From positions 175,862 through 239,861 of the forward strand of contig NZ_FNYZ01000007.1 in assembly GCF_900109095.1 (NCBI RefSeq): a DNA stretch of 64,000 nt, given 5' to 3'. Below are positions 38,991 to 48,544 of the stretch, piece after piece. Every line of letters starts with the position of its first letter. The stretch's first letter is position 1. The translations under genes were made by a program, and so were the position numbers. Source of the DNA: Sphingobium sp. AP50 (lineage in GTDB: Bacteria > Pseudomonadota > Alphaproteobacteria > Sphingomonadales > Sphingomonadaceae). The notes beneath the pieces were generated by a model. It made no database searches, was not told the DNA's origin, and was given only the letters and a program-made list of their open reading frames with translations.

Positions 38991-41285
38991 TCAGAAACCA
39001 GCCTTGAGATTGAGGCCGATGGTGCGCGGGCGGTTGATAGCCAGGGCGCGGGTGGTCGGAAGGTTCACGCCTGTCGAGGAGAATGCGTTGCCGGTCGTCG
39101 CATGCTCATTGAACAGATTGTCCGCAAATAACGCCAGGCTCCAATTGCCAGGCGCGTGACGCACACCGATCCTCATATCCACGATCTCATAGGCCTTGCG
39201 CTTTTCCCAGGCGCTGTTGTCGTCATATTCGGCCAGGACGTTCGACACGTGGCTTGCATCGGCGATGAAGAAGCCGGTGAGGACATCGCTGACAGGATGA
39301 CTGTAATCGACCGACGCCGAAACGGTGAACTTGGGGACGTTGAGAAGCCTGTCGCCCTTCTCTCCTGGCGTGCCGGGGACGCTGTCCTTGAGATAAGCGT
39401 CGGTGTAACCGGCGTTAACCCCTAGGGTCAGGTCGTCGATGGGTCGGAAGCGGGTCTCCAGTTCGAGGCCACGACTGACGGCGCTGCCGAAATTGCCCGT
39501 GAAGCTGAAGCCGCATTGCAGGGAGACCTGCTGCTGAATACGTGACCAGTCGATATGGTAGGCCGAGGCGTTCACGGTGATGCGGCGATCGGCGAACTGG
39601 GATTTCACGCCAGCCTCATAACTCCAGAGAGAATCTGGATCATATTGTGTGGGAGATGAGGAAAGGCCAAGATCGGCGAGATAGGCACCACATACCGACT
39701 GGGGCACCGGATTGACCGATCCACCGGAGCGAAAGCCCTTGGTGGCGCTGGCGTAGAGCATTACGTCCTTGCTCACGTCGAAATCGACACCGAATTTTGG
39801 CGTTACGCCGCTTGCGGATGATTTGCCACTCGTACGCGTCTGGCCACCATTGTAGACACCGTCGGCAATCGAGTTGAAACTCTCCTTGATGTTGAACTGG
39901 CGCAGACCGCCAGTCAGGCGCAACCTGTCGTTGACGTGCCAGATCAGCTGCCCGAAAGCCGAAATCTCCTCGGTGCGATTGCGCCTGTTGCCACTGAAGA
40001 GGACGTCGAAACCAGGGAACGGGGTGTCGAAAGCCTCATTGTAAGCGTCGGTCAGAGGCATCTGATTGCGCCGGTGCCTCTTGGTCTCCTGATAGAAGCC
40101 GCCCACAACGAAGTCGAATGCGCCGATGGTTCCCCCCAGACGCAATTCCTGGGTGAACACCTTCGTCCTGATCCGTTGCGTTTCCCAGCTCGGAAATGCG
40201 GTAGGCTGCACGCCCGACGACTGGTTGAGAATGTAGACGACCCGCGACGTGTCCTCGGTGTCGAGGAAATTACGGATGAAATAGGAGGACGAAGAGGTCA
40301 GCTCCAGATCGCTACCGAACTTGTTGGTGGCAGTGAGATTGTAGATCTGGACTTCGTCGCGCGAAGTATCCGGGACGAAGCGCGCCTGGATGGGGTTGGC
40401 GTAGGAGCCAGGCGGATCGTCAAAGGAGAAGGCGCCATCCTGGGTCAGCTTCTGATAATAGACGGACGGAGTGATCCGCAAACTTTCGGTCGGCGTAATA
40501 CCAAGCGCTGCGCGGAGGCCCCAGAGCTGGTAGGAATTGACGTTCTTCTCAGGCTCTTTTGTTGGGTCGACGGCCAGATAATTATTCGGATCGATTGCAT
40601 AGCGGTCGATGTAACCGTCTTCCGACTTGTAGAAGCCCACTACCCTCAGGGCAGCTAGGTCCTCCAAGAGCGGCAGGTTGACGACGGCATTGCCGGCGTA
40701 GTTGGTGCCACCACCCTTGGTATCCGACAGGGTCAGGTCCGCTCGCCCTTCCGTCTTCGTGGCATCGGGCTGATTGGATATGTATTTGACGGCCCCGCCC
40801 ATCGAGGCCGATCCGTACAGCGTGCCCTGGGGGCCGCGCAGCACTTCGACGCGATTGAGATCGAACAGCGATCCCTCGATATTGTCCGACACGGCCGAAA
40901 TCGGCACCTCATCGAGATAGTAACCGGTCGTGGGCTGCGAGCCGGTGACCGAGGAGATGCCGCGGATGATGATCTGGGTGCGGCCTGGTCCGGTCGAGGA
41001 GACCGCGACGCCGGGCGTCAGCCGGGCGATGTCGCTGGTGCTCTCGATCCCGTGGTTCTCCAGGGTATCGCCAGCGATAGCGGCAACGCTCAGCGGCACA
41101 TCCTGAATGCTGGCGGCTCGCTTCTGGGCCGTGACGATGATTTCGTCGCCTTGTCCCGGCTGATCGGACGATGCCATGATTCCATCGTTCTGGGCCGCAA
41201 CCGGCGTGGCTGCGGAAAAGGCAGCACAAAGCGCAAACGTCATCGCGCGCCGGCTGAGCTGAACTTGGAAGCGATCGGTCCCCAT
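38991..41285 (-). CDS. TonB-dependent outer-membrane receptor
   Basis: 764 aa from the ATG at 41285, preceded by GGGGG at about eight bases; an extended form from 41342 lacks support. The signal peptide (RAMTFALCAAFSAATPVAAQ) is followed by the TonB box EIIVTAQKR and a plug with IIIRGISSVTGSQ and VEVLRGPQGTLYGSASMGGAVKYIS. The barrel ends with RPRTIGLNLKAGF. Its neighbours are an exported cupin, a Tat-exported FAD oxidase and a divergent MocR regulator, which suggests an amine or amino-acid-like substrate instead of a glycoside. Confidence 0.92.
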   Translation of the reverse strand: MGTDRFQVQLSRRAMTFALCAAFSAATPVAAQNDGIMASSDQPGQGDEIIVTAQKRAASIQDVPLSVAAIAGDTLENHGIESTSDIARLTPGVAVSSTGPGRTQIIIRGISSVTGSQPTTGYYLDEVPISAVSDNIEGSLFDLNRVEVLRGPQGTLYGSASMGGAVKYISNQPDATKTEGRADLTLSDTKGGGTNYAGNAVVNLPLLEDLAALRVVGFYKSEDGYIDRYAIDPNNYLAVDPTKEPEKNVNSYQLWGLRAALGITPTESLRITPSVYYQKLTQDGAFSFDDPPGSYANPIQARFVPDTSRDEVQIYNLTATNKFGSDLELTSSSSYFIRNFLDTEDTSRVVYILNQSSGVQPTAFPSWETQRIRTKVFTQELRLGGTIGAFDFVVGGFYQETKRHRRNQMPLTDAYNEAFDTPFPGFDVLFSGNRRNRTEEISAFGQLIWHVNDRLRLTGGLRQFNIKESFNSIADGVYNGGQTRTSGKSSASGVTPKFGVDFDVSKDVMLYASATKGFRSGGSVNPVPQSVCGAYLADLGLSSSPTQYDPDSLWSYEAGVKSQFADRRITVNASAYHIDWSRIQQQVSLQCGFSFTGNFGSAVSRGLELETRFRPIDDLTLGVNAGYTDAYLKDSVPGTPGEKGDRLLNVPKFTVSASVDYSHPVSDVLTGFFIADASHVSNVLAEYDDNSAWEKRKAYEIVDMRIGVRHAPGNWSLALFADNLFNEHATTGNAFSSTGVNLPTTRALAINRPRTIGLNLKAGF

Positions 41286-41387
41286 TAACTTACCCCCTGG
41301 TCTGGATTTGTGCAGGCGCGCGCATCCCGCGCGCTTACGCACGCCCGAGACGTCGGCTCTATTTTGATCGATATCCGCCGAGCGAAC

Positions 41388-41852
41388 TCAGCAGTTCTTG
41401 GGATTCTTGTCGCTGATCGGACAGCGCGACACGTCGACCCAGGATACCTTCTTGAGCGGCCGCTCAACCGTGATTTCCGCCGGCGTGGCAGCAGGTGTGG
41501 TGATGATCACGCCCGGCTCGAGCACATGCTCTCCGTACCCCTCGATCCAGACGGTGCCCTTGCCTTCGAGCACGACGAACACCTCCGGGCGAGCGCCTTC
41601 GCTACGATAGACACCTGGACCTGCTTTCCAGATGCCGTAATACATCCCGGTCACGCCCGGAGGGGCCTTGAGCGGGCGGCCGAAAGACTGAGACGCGCCA
41701 TCCTTCGATTTCATCCGCGGTATGAACCCCTCCTCCCCCTTGGCGGACACATAGGGTTCGAAGTCCGGCGCCTTGTCCTGAGCGAACGCGACCGCTCCCA
41801 GAAAACCCGCGACAGCAACAGCTGTCGCAATAGGCATCATACGCATGTTCAT
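41388..41852 (-). CDS. Exported cupin-domain protein
   Basis: 154 aa. The start is ATG 41852 or ATG 41846; GGGGA is six bases before the latter. A signal peptide (MMPIATAVAVAGFLGAVAFA) leads to a single cupin barrel resembling the ureidoglycine-aminohydrolase/DUF861 type (YRSEGARPEVFVVLEGKGTV, EPGVIITTPA). The usual cupin His metal ligands are reduced, with Glu taking part, as is common in that subfamily. It lies between the TonB receptor and the FAD oxidase on the same strand. The role is unknown; binding or rearrangement of a periplasmic amine-like substrate is possible. Confidence 0.75.
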   Translation of the reverse strand: MNMRMMPIATAVAVAGFLGAVAFAQDKAPDFEPYVSAKGEEGFIPRMKSKDGASQSFGRPLKAPPGVTGMYYGIWKAGPGVYRSEGARPEVFVVLEGKGTVWIEGYGEHVLEPGVIITTPAATPAEITVERPLKKVSWVDVSRCPISDKNPKNC

Positions 41853-41896
41853 TCCCCTTTTTGTATAAAATCTTGAAGCGTATGCCTGCTTCCAGG

Positions 41897-43333
41897 CTAC
41901 ATGATGCGATCCTTCATATCGTAATAGGCAACCGCGCCAGGTACGAACCAGTCGCTGCCATTGACATATCCCGGGAAATTGGGTGGAGGTCCTTCAAGCG
42001 CGAAGACCGTTTCAGACCCTGGTAGCCCCATCATCTTGAGCGCCACTTTATTACCGCACCAATGCATCTTGCCGATGCCCGAGCCATTGTCGCCAGATAG
42101 ATAGTAGACGCCTTCGTCATCCCGGAAGATGTGCTTGCGGCCGTCATAGGTCATTCCGAACGTGCCCTCCCAAACGTGGGTGGCTCGAATTTCGCCTAGT
42201 TGTGGAAGCAGTTCCATCGCGACGCGGCATAGGTCCACCGCCATCGCTGCATGCGAAGCATAACGCACACCGGTGCGGCCGTTCACGAGCAGTTGAGTTT
42301 CGTCGGGCGTTGGAATGACGATATTGAAATTGGTCTTGGAATTGTGAAGAGACAGCGGTCGTTCCCACACGGACTGCATCTGCGCCTTGGTCAGCTTGTG
42401 GGTCGCGATGAGATATGATTTGACCGGGAGCACGTCGCCCAGGGCGGAAAAGCCTGGTGCGCCATAGCCGCCGACTGCGACCAGCACCTGCTTTGCATGG
42501 AGTTTGCCGCGACTGGTGGAGACGAGATAACGGCCGTCTGCCTGTCTCTCTATGTCGACGACCCGCGTCTTGCCGACGAAATGCGCGCCTTTGCGCACAG
42601 CTGCCAGATAGTTGCCATGGGCAAGCCTTGCAGGCTGTAGATAGGGCGAGTCAGGAAGGAATATCCCGCCATGCGCCGCTGTCGGGGAATTGAAATACTG
42701 TGTCTCCTCGCCCGGCGCCACCACTTCGTAACGGTAGTCGAATGAGGCCTTAGTCGCCTTGGCATCGGCCACCATCTTGTCGAAATGCGCCTTGTGCGAA
42801 GCGGCGCGGAAGCGGCCATGACGAATGACGGCGTTGATCCCGTCCTCCTCGATAAGCTGTTCGAGGAAATGATTGCTGGCCAGATATTCGTCGAAATAGG
42901 CCGCATGTTCGGGAGTAGAGCGGTCGCCCCCATTTTCAAAGGCCTGTCCAAAGAAGCCGCAATTGCGAGAGCTCGCGCCAAAGAACGGCTGTTCCGCGTC
43001 GAGGATCATCACCTTTCCGCCGTGCTGCGCAAGCGTCCGCGCTGCCGTCAGCCCCGAAAAACCGGCACCCACGACGAGAAAGTCGACATTGTCGATGAGT
43101 TCGGCCTGCGGTGGTGGTGCCACGCCGAGTTCGTCCCACCAGAAGGGCACGTCCCGGAATCCATCCGCCAACGAAGCCTCTATCTCGGCCCGTGAGGCAG
43201 ACTTGGGAATACTGAGCGCGCCATAGCCAGCCGCAGCGGTCGCAACGAGCGCAGCGCCCCCGCCTAGAAGCAGCTTGCGACGGCTCATGCGGGTCGCGCT
43301 ACGCCCACCGATCGTTTCGCTTTCCCTTGCCAC
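41897..43333 (-). CDS. Tat-exported FAD-dependent amine/D-amino-acid oxidase-like protein (DAO family)
   Basis: 478 aa with a GTG start, preceded by GGGGGTGAG. The N-terminus has a twin-arginine signal (SRRKLLLGGGAALVATAAAG). The DAO fold follows with the dinucleotide motif DFLVVGAGFSGLTAARTL, SSRNCGFFGQ and the FAD-end LSGDNGSGIGKMHWCG. It is closest in layout to gamma-glutamylputrescine oxidase and sarcosine oxidase-type enzymes, but those are cytoplasmic, so the Tat signal is unusual. It is expected to oxidise a C-N bond in the periplasm. It is divergent from a MocR regulator. Confidence 0.85.
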   Translation of the reverse strand: MARESETIGGRSATRMSRRKLLLGGGAALVATAAAGYGALSIPKSASRAEIEASLADGFRDVPFWWDELGVAPPPQAELIDNVDFLVVGAGFSGLTAARTLAQHGGKVMILDAEQPFFGASSRNCGFFGQAFENGGDRSTPEHAAYFDEYLASNHFLEQLIEEDGINAVIRHGRFRAASHKAHFDKMVADAKATKASFDYRYEVVAPGEETQYFNSPTAAHGGIFLPDSPYLQPARLAHGNYLAAVRKGAHFVGKTRVVDIERQADGRYLVSTSRGKLHAKQVLVAVGGYGAPGFSALGDVLPVKSYLIATHKLTKAQMQSVWERPLSLHNSKTNFNIVIPTPDETQLLVNGRTGVRYASHAAMAVDLCRVAMELLPQLGEIRATHVWEGTFGMTYDGRKHIFRDDEGVYYLSGDNGSGIGKMHWCGNKVALKMMGLPGSETVFALEGPPPNFPGYVNGSDWFVPGAVAYYDMKDRIM

Positions 43334-43637
43334 TCTATCTCACCCCCTTCTGCGTCGTGGACGCACGAGAGGCTTCGGGGACAATTCTCCCGTTCACGCG
43401 TGGTCACAGATCGATTAATGTGGCGGGAGCCTTGGCAAAGCTGAAAAACGGCTTCACAAGCCGATCTTCAGCTCTCTTTGACTTCCCCTTGTTCGTGTCG
43501 AAAGCTATCCGGCACAAGGTCCGACTGGACAAGTGACAGATTTTCTCATTTTCTATAGGTACAGTTGAGGGCACAGGACGCGGGGAACAGCACATCGAGA
43601 TTCTGGGATCATCTCTTGAACGTTGCAGGTCCATGAC

Positions 43638-45077
43638 ATGACCCCGGAAGGAGCGTTGCCCAAATATCTCGCCGTGGCGGAGACGCTTCAGAAACTGATT
43701 CTCGAAGGCGACATCGAACCGGGTGCGCGGCTTCCCAGCGTCCGGTCCGCCATGCGCCGCTTCGGTGTCAGCAAGAACACGTTGATTGCCGCCTATGCCC
43801 ATCTTGAGATGGGCGGCGCCATTAGCGTAAAGGACCGGTCAGGCTATTATGTCGCTCGCGAGCGGGACAACGAGAGCGCTCGCGCACCCTACATCATCGA
43901 TCACCCTCTCTCCCTAGTAGAGCAGAAGGGGCAGGACATTCTCAACGATCTCGCGACTCTACGTAGCCGACAGGGGTATGACCTCCTCTCTCCGATGTTG
44001 GATCCCAAACTTCTGCCGCAGGGGATGGTCAGCCGGACCGCGCGCAAGATTCTTGCGGAGGATCTGCGCGCCTGTCTCACCCCGGATTTCGGGCCGGGCT
44101 ATCGCCCGCTACGCCGCGCGCTGGCAGGATATTATCGAGCGCGGGAGATATCGGCGGACGATCGCGACTTCGTGACCACGCTGGGCTGCACGCACGCGCT
44201 GGTCAGCGCCGTAGAAGCGTCGACGGCACCGGGCGACACGATAGCCATCCGGACGCCCACATTCTATCCGCTTCTCCGGATCATCCACAGCCTCAACCGC
44301 AAGATCATCGAGATCCCAAGCACAGCCAACAGAGCTCGTGATCTCGAACGACTGGAGGAGGCGATTGAACGATTCAACGTCCGCGCCTGCTTTGTCTCGG
44401 TATCCCTACCCGACCCTTACGGTGCAAGCCTTTCGGACGTTGACAAGCGACATCTGCTCGACCTGGCTGAACGGTTCGATCTGGCGATGATAGAGGATGA
44501 CGTGTTCGGCCATGTGTCAGTCAGGAACAAGATGATGCGTCCGCTCAAGGCCTTCGATCAGACCGGTCGGGTGCTGCACTGCTCCTCCTTCTCCAAGACC
44601 CTCGGCAGCGGGCTGCGGGTCGGTTGGTGCATGCCGGGCCGCTATGCAAAGGCAATGCAGAATGTCCGAAGCATCGTCGCGCCCGCCATGCCGGTTTTCG
44701 AACAGGCGCTCATCGCCAGGCTGCTGGAGAGCGCCTCGTTCGGCACACATGTCGGGGAACTCAAGCTCAACGTCCGTCAGAACATCCAGACACTGCAGAA
44801 TGCTCTGGGTGACGGATTACTGGCCGGATCCCACCTGACGTCGAAGGATGGCGGCCTGCTGGCGTGGGTGCGGTTACCGGCAGGCACCTCCGCGACCGCT
44901 ATTTACAAAGCTGCGCTTGAGAGAAACGTCGCGGTAGCCCCTGGAGGCATGTATTCGCTCGCGGACCGGTTTGACGATCACATCAGGCTGTTTCTCGGGA
45001 TCGAAACGCACAACTTCCGCCGTGCGCTATCGATCCTCGCGCGACCTACAGGCCGCCTGCCGTCGCAGCTGCCGTGA
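43638..45077 (+). CDS. MocR-type GntR/aminotransferase-like transcriptional regulator
   Basis: 479 aa from the ATG at 43638; a TTG at 43623 is in frame. The N-terminal GntR winged helix (LPKYLAVAETLQKLILEGDI, RLPSVRSAMRRFGVSKNTLI) is followed by a class-I aminotransferase domain. The PLP-binding Lys is in SSFSKTLGSGLRVGW. MocR proteins sense PLP, amines or amino acids. It is divergent from the FAD amine oxidase, cupin and TonB genes across a 304-base spacer with no gene. Near 43519-43530 that spacer has the small inverted repeat GTCC-GACT-GGAC. It probably controls that set. Confidence 0.88.
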   Translation: MTPEGALPKYLAVAETLQKLILEGDIEPGARLPSVRSAMRRFGVSKNTLIAAYAHLEMGGAISVKDRSGYYVARERDNESARAPYIIDHPLSLVEQKGQDILNDLATLRSRQGYDLLSPMLDPKLLPQGMVSRTARKILAEDLRACLTPDFGPGYRPLRRALAGYYRAREISADDRDFVTTLGCTHALVSAVEASTAPGDTIAIRTPTFYPLLRIIHSLNRKIIEIPSTANRARDLERLEEAIERFNVRACFVSVSLPDPYGASLSDVDKRHLLDLAERFDLAMIEDDVFGHVSVRNKMMRPLKAFDQTGRVLHCSSFSKTLGSGLRVGWCMPGRYAKAMQNVRSIVAPAMPVFEQALIARLLESASFGTHVGELKLNVRQNIQTLQNALGDGLLAGSHLTSKDGGLLAWVRLPAGTSATAIYKAALERNVAVAPGGMYSLADRFDDHIRLFLGIETHNFRRALSILARPTGRLPSQLP

Positions 45078-45348
45078 CAAGCGCGCGGCCTCTCCGGAGG
45101 GCGTTCATGAGAATGTTGCCCCAAGCGCGTGCGTGCCGGGCTGAACATCTGGTCCGCAAAATGGTACTATCGGAAGATCGGTTCCCCACCACCCGTTCGG
45201 CCACATCCCGTGTCGATACCGCGCAGAAGGTGATTGAAGCTTCCGTCGAGCCCGAACGTGGGCGGACAGGCAAGTCAGCCTTCCGCCCTCCAGGTGGACG
45301 ACCAGAGGCTGATGAGGCCGCTACGGCAAGCGGATATGGCAGGCCTCC

Positions 45349-45999
45349 TCAGCAAGGGGCACCGGGTTCGCAATCGCGAGGTGGCCAAGTAGCCATGGTC
45401 AGATCGACGATCCGTAAGAGCGTGCTCCTATCGACATTGCATGCCGCCTGCACGATTAATCCCTGCATGACCGCGAAGAGCCAGCTGGAGATTGACTGGG
45501 CATCGCACGCAGCCGGCAGGTCCCCTTCCTGCTTTGCCTTTTCAAGCCGTGCTGCCAGCGCCCTGCGCGCAGCGGCATTACGATCGATAACATTGGCGCG
45601 GACGGAAATGTCCTGTGGTCCGCCGGCAACGCAGCCTATGAGCTCCAGACAGCCGCGAGCGATACCATCCGGCACTCCGATGGCACCGCGAAGCATATGG
45701 GCAGCGACGTCGCGCGCGCAGATCTGCTCCAGTGCGAGACGCATGAAGGCAAAATTCTCGTCAGCGATCTCATCGACCACCTTGTCGAACAGCCCCTCCT
45801 TGCTGCCGAATGCAGCGTAGAGGCTAGGGCGGCTGATCCCCATTGCGGCGGATAGCTCCTCTATGGACGCGCCCTCATATCCCTTGATCCAGAATATCCT
45901 GCGAGCGGCTGAGACGACTGCCTCCGGATCGAACTGCCTGGGACGGCCACGCCGACGCCGCGGCACCGCATCGTCGTCTTCGATTTCAACAGGTAGCAT
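45349..45999 (-). CDS. TetR/AcrR-family transcriptional regulator
   Basis: 216 aa. A basic stretch RRRRGRPRQF leads into the TetR HTH (VVSAARRIFWIKGYEGASIEELSAAMGISRPSLYAAFGSKEGLF). The C-terminal ligand-binding helices are of the efflux-regulator type. AGAGG lies about 12 bases upstream. It follows the efflux genes and the IclR gene on the same strand after a 185-base gap, so it could control the tripartite pump, itself or a distant target. The 271 bases between it and the MocR gene hold no recognised gene. Confidence 0.9.
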   Translation of the reverse strand: MLPVEIEDDDAVPRRRRGRPRQFDPEAVVSAARRIFWIKGYEGASIEELSAAMGISRPSLYAAFGSKEGLFDKVVDEIADENFAFMRLALEQICARDVAAHMLRGAIGVPDGIARGCLELIGCVAGGPQDISVRANVIDRNAAARRALAARLEKAKQEGDLPAACDAQSISSWLFAVMQGLIVQAACNVDRSTLLRIVDLTMATWPPRDCEPGAPC

Positions 46000-46184
46000 A
46001 TGGTTAAGGCCTCTACTTCAAGCCCTCCGGCCGGAGTATCCAACGCTGAACCTCCCCGGGCGCCGGAGGATCTCGATAGCCACGGCCGTGCGCGAAGGAC
46101 GGTCGCGACCGCTGCGGCCGCAGCTGGCAGCACAGTGATGGAGACGCCCGGAATGCGTTAATATCGGAGCTGCGCTTGCGTGCA

Positions 46185-46988
46185 TCAGCCCTCGCCCAGG
46201 GCCGGTTGGTGGCGTTCTTCGAGCCAGCCCAATTCCGCGCTTATCTGAGTGCACAGCACACCGAGGTGTTCGACGTCCCGCGCGATCTGCTCATTCCAGC
46301 TGTCGGCGAGACCCAGCACCGTGGCCACCAGAATCGCCCGGCCTTGCAGATCGAAGATCGGGAAGGCCGTGGCGCGCAGACCCGGTATCACCGAACCAGT
46401 CTCCACCGATCGGCCGTCACGACGAATACTGGCTCGCAAGTCATCGAGCGTTGCCCGGTCCATGCCATTACCGCCTTCATTCGCTATAGCTGCGGCAGTC
46501 TCAGCAGGCGGTGCGAAGGCGAGGAAAACCCGCCCAGTGGCTGAAGCTGTGAGGGGTAACACAACACCGACCTGCAAGGTCGTCAACAGCGCAGGACGCC
46601 CTTGATAGATGCGCACGATGGTTGGTCCGGTCGGACCGAGTGCGGCAATCTGCACAGTCTGGCCGGAAGTCTCCACATATGATTCGACCACCCGGTCAAC
46701 GATCCTGAATGCGTCGGTGCGGGCGAGCGCCGCAAGGCCAATACGCAGGACCCCAGGCCCCAGGTCATAGTAGCCCGTAGCAGGATCCTGCCTTGCGGTT
46801 CCAGCGGCGATGAGACTATGCAAATAGCGATGCACCTGCGGAGCCGCCATATCGGTGATCTGCGCAATGGTACTGAGCGGCAACGGCCCCTCACTGGCCG
46901 CAAGGGCATCGACGATGCGCATCCCGATTTCGATCGACTGGATACCCCGCCGACGTCCCGAGCTTTCAGCTTCATCCTTATCCGTCAA
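46185..46988 (-). CDS. IclR-family transcriptional regulator, paralogue of the 3.3-kb gene
   Basis: 267 aa with a likely TTG start at 46988, which has AAGGAG seven bases upstream. A reading from 47114 would overlap the MFS gene by 100 bases and lacks a ribosome site. HTH: LPLSTIAQITDMAAPQVHRYLHSL; effector domain: GPTGPTIVRIYQG, SATGRVFLAFA, PGLRATAFPIFDLQG. These segments closely follow those of the regulator at 3313-4086. It is the fifth gene of the minus-strand operon that starts with the aryl-aldehyde dehydrogenase, so it probably regulates that operon and the divergent alcohol dehydrogenase. Confidence 0.9.
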   Translation of the reverse strand: MTDKDEAESSGRRRGIQSIEIGMRIVDALAASEGPLPLSTIAQITDMAAPQVHRYLHSLIAAGTARQDPATGYYDLGPGVLRIGLAALARTDAFRIVDRVVESYVETSGQTVQIAALGPTGPTIVRIYQGRPALLTTLQVGVVLPLTASATGRVFLAFAPPAETAAAIANEGGNGMDRATLDDLRASIRRDGRSVETGSVIPGLRATAFPIFDLQGRAILVATVLGLADSWNEQIARDVEHLGVLCTQISAELGWLEERHQPALGEG

Positions 46989-47014
46989 AACGCTTCTCCT
47001 TGCGCACCGCCTTA

Positions 47015-48544
47015 TTAGGGACGAGGCAGTTTGACGAGCGGGTGTGAGGGCGTCCGCCGCAGAAACATCGCGAGCAGCATCGCGAGCGCTGCTACCCAAA
47101 AGCAGAAGGTCCACGCATCCGCATAGGAAAGGACGGTAGCCTCCCGTCGAACGACAGATCCCATTCCACCAATATGGAAGTCGAGCGCGCTCCCCCGCAC
47201 CCGCTCGACATTGCTGCTCACAAGGACCGAGGCAACAGCCTCACGCTTGCGCAGCAAAGTGGTGAGTATCGCGAGTCCCAGCTCTGGTCCAAGGACGCGG
47301 GGTATCTGAATGTAGGCAACGATGGAGATAAGCTCTTCGCGCGCTGCATTCGCGACGGTCATCGCGATCATCGTCAACAGAACGGCGGCATTGCCTATTC
47401 CGATCAGCACGCTCATCGTGACGAAGTCGCCCGCCCGCCAGTCATGTGTGATACCGCTTCCAAGCCAGCACCCCAACATCACGAGGAGTAGCCCCCCGGC
47501 GAGGGTGAGACGCGGATCTGCCCGCCGGATCGACCAGATCGCCACAGGCAATGCAACGAGCTGTACAAGATCAACGCCCCAAAGCGCTGCTCCGGACTGC
47601 TCGGGCTTGAGATGACCGACGACCGCCAGGAAGTTCGGGATCAGCACCGAGGTCGCACCACTGGTGACGCCGAACAGCGTCACGATTATCAGTGGCATGT
47701 GGATGTTGCGACGAAGGAGCGCTGCGGGATGGGCGAATGGAACGGGTGAGAGGAATTGCCACGCTATCGCAGCCAGGACGAGAAGCATTCCGCCAGTCAG
47801 GCACGCAACGACCGTTCCGGACGCGAGCCAGTCGAGGCGGTTGCCTTGGTCCAGTCCTACATAAACGAGCGTGAGCCCGACACAGAACATCGCCACCTCG
47901 CCCTTGTTCGTCCGTGAAAACAAGCTCCATGCGATCTCGCGCTGGGGGAAGCTTACAAGCGCCAGGAGGAGGAAGGCGATGCCGAATAATGTCGCCTGCC
48001 AATATATCGCCTGCCAACCCAGATCCTCTACGAACCAGCCGCTGAGCGAGACGCCTGTATGCAATGCCAGCGTCAACCGCAGACTATAGAGAGCAAGCGC
48101 GAAGAGCCAGTAACGGGGGGATAGGTTGGCAAAGACGATCGCCAGCGTCGCCGGTACGAAGCAGCCCAGAAGGAACCCGATCGTGGCATGCAGGACGAAT
48201 ATGGCGATCATTCCCGACGCCATCGGTGCCAGCGCCGTTACCAGGATGAACGCAGATGCCGACCAGCCAAGGATTCGTCGTGGTCCGAACATGACTACGC
48301 ACAAGGGCACAGCGGGCGCAGAGAGGAGTTGGGCAGCGTTGGTGACGGTGCTGAGCCATGCGCCTTCGTCGACGCTCAGTCCATATGCCCCACGGATATC
48401 AGCCAGCGAAACGCCGAAATCACGGGTGAACAGGCTGGTGGTCAATGTCCCAAGCAACACGGCAACCACAGAGCCGATACGACGTGTGAGCATTCCGTCC
48501 GGCAGCCAATGACGGCTGCACAGAGCAGTCGCGACATCACCCAC
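47015..48544 (-). CDS. MFS efflux transporter, DHA2 (EmrB-like) family
   Basis: 509 aa with about 14 hydrophobic segments. LSVDEGAWLSTVTNAAQLLSAP, FGPRRILGWS and the long C-terminal tail are typical of DHA2 drug:H+ antiporters. It overlaps the membrane fusion protein gene by eight bases. With the HlyD-type and NodT-type partners it should form a three-component pump spanning both membranes, exporting a hydrophobic or aromatic compound. Confidence 0.88.
   Translation of the reverse strand: MGDVATALCSRHWLPDGMLTRRIGSVVAVLLGTLTTSLFTRDFGVSLADIRGAYGLSVDEGAWLSTVTNAAQLLSAPAVPLCVVMFGPRRILGWSASAFILVTALAPMASGMIAIFVLHATIGFLLGCFVPATLAIVFANLSPRYWLFALALYSLRLTLALHTGVSLSGWFVEDLGWQAIYWQATLFGIAFLLLALVSFPQREIAWSLFSRTNKGEVAMFCVGLTLVYVGLDQGNRLDWLASGTVVACLTGGMLLVLAAIAWQFLSPVPFAHPAALLRRNIHMPLIIVTLFGVTSGATSVLIPNFLAVVGHLKPEQSGAALWGVDLVQLVALPVAIWSIRRADPRLTLAGGLLLVMLGCWLGSGITHDWRAGDFVTMSVLIGIGNAAVLLTMIAMTVANAAREELISIVAYIQIPRVLGPELGLAILTTLLRKREAVASVLVSSNVERVRGSALDFHIGGMGSVVRREATVLSYADAWTFCFWVAALAMLLAMFLRRTPSHPLVKLPRP

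Noticed and set aside
39936..40658. A 240-codon plus-strand frame inside the third TonB receptor
   Set aside because: Antisense shadow of the receptor barrel; no family pattern.
45074..45820. A 248-codon plus-strand open frame starting at the MocR stop
   Set aside because: It is mostly antisense to the TetR gene, low in complexity and Arg/Ser/Ala-rich, and has no ribosome site.
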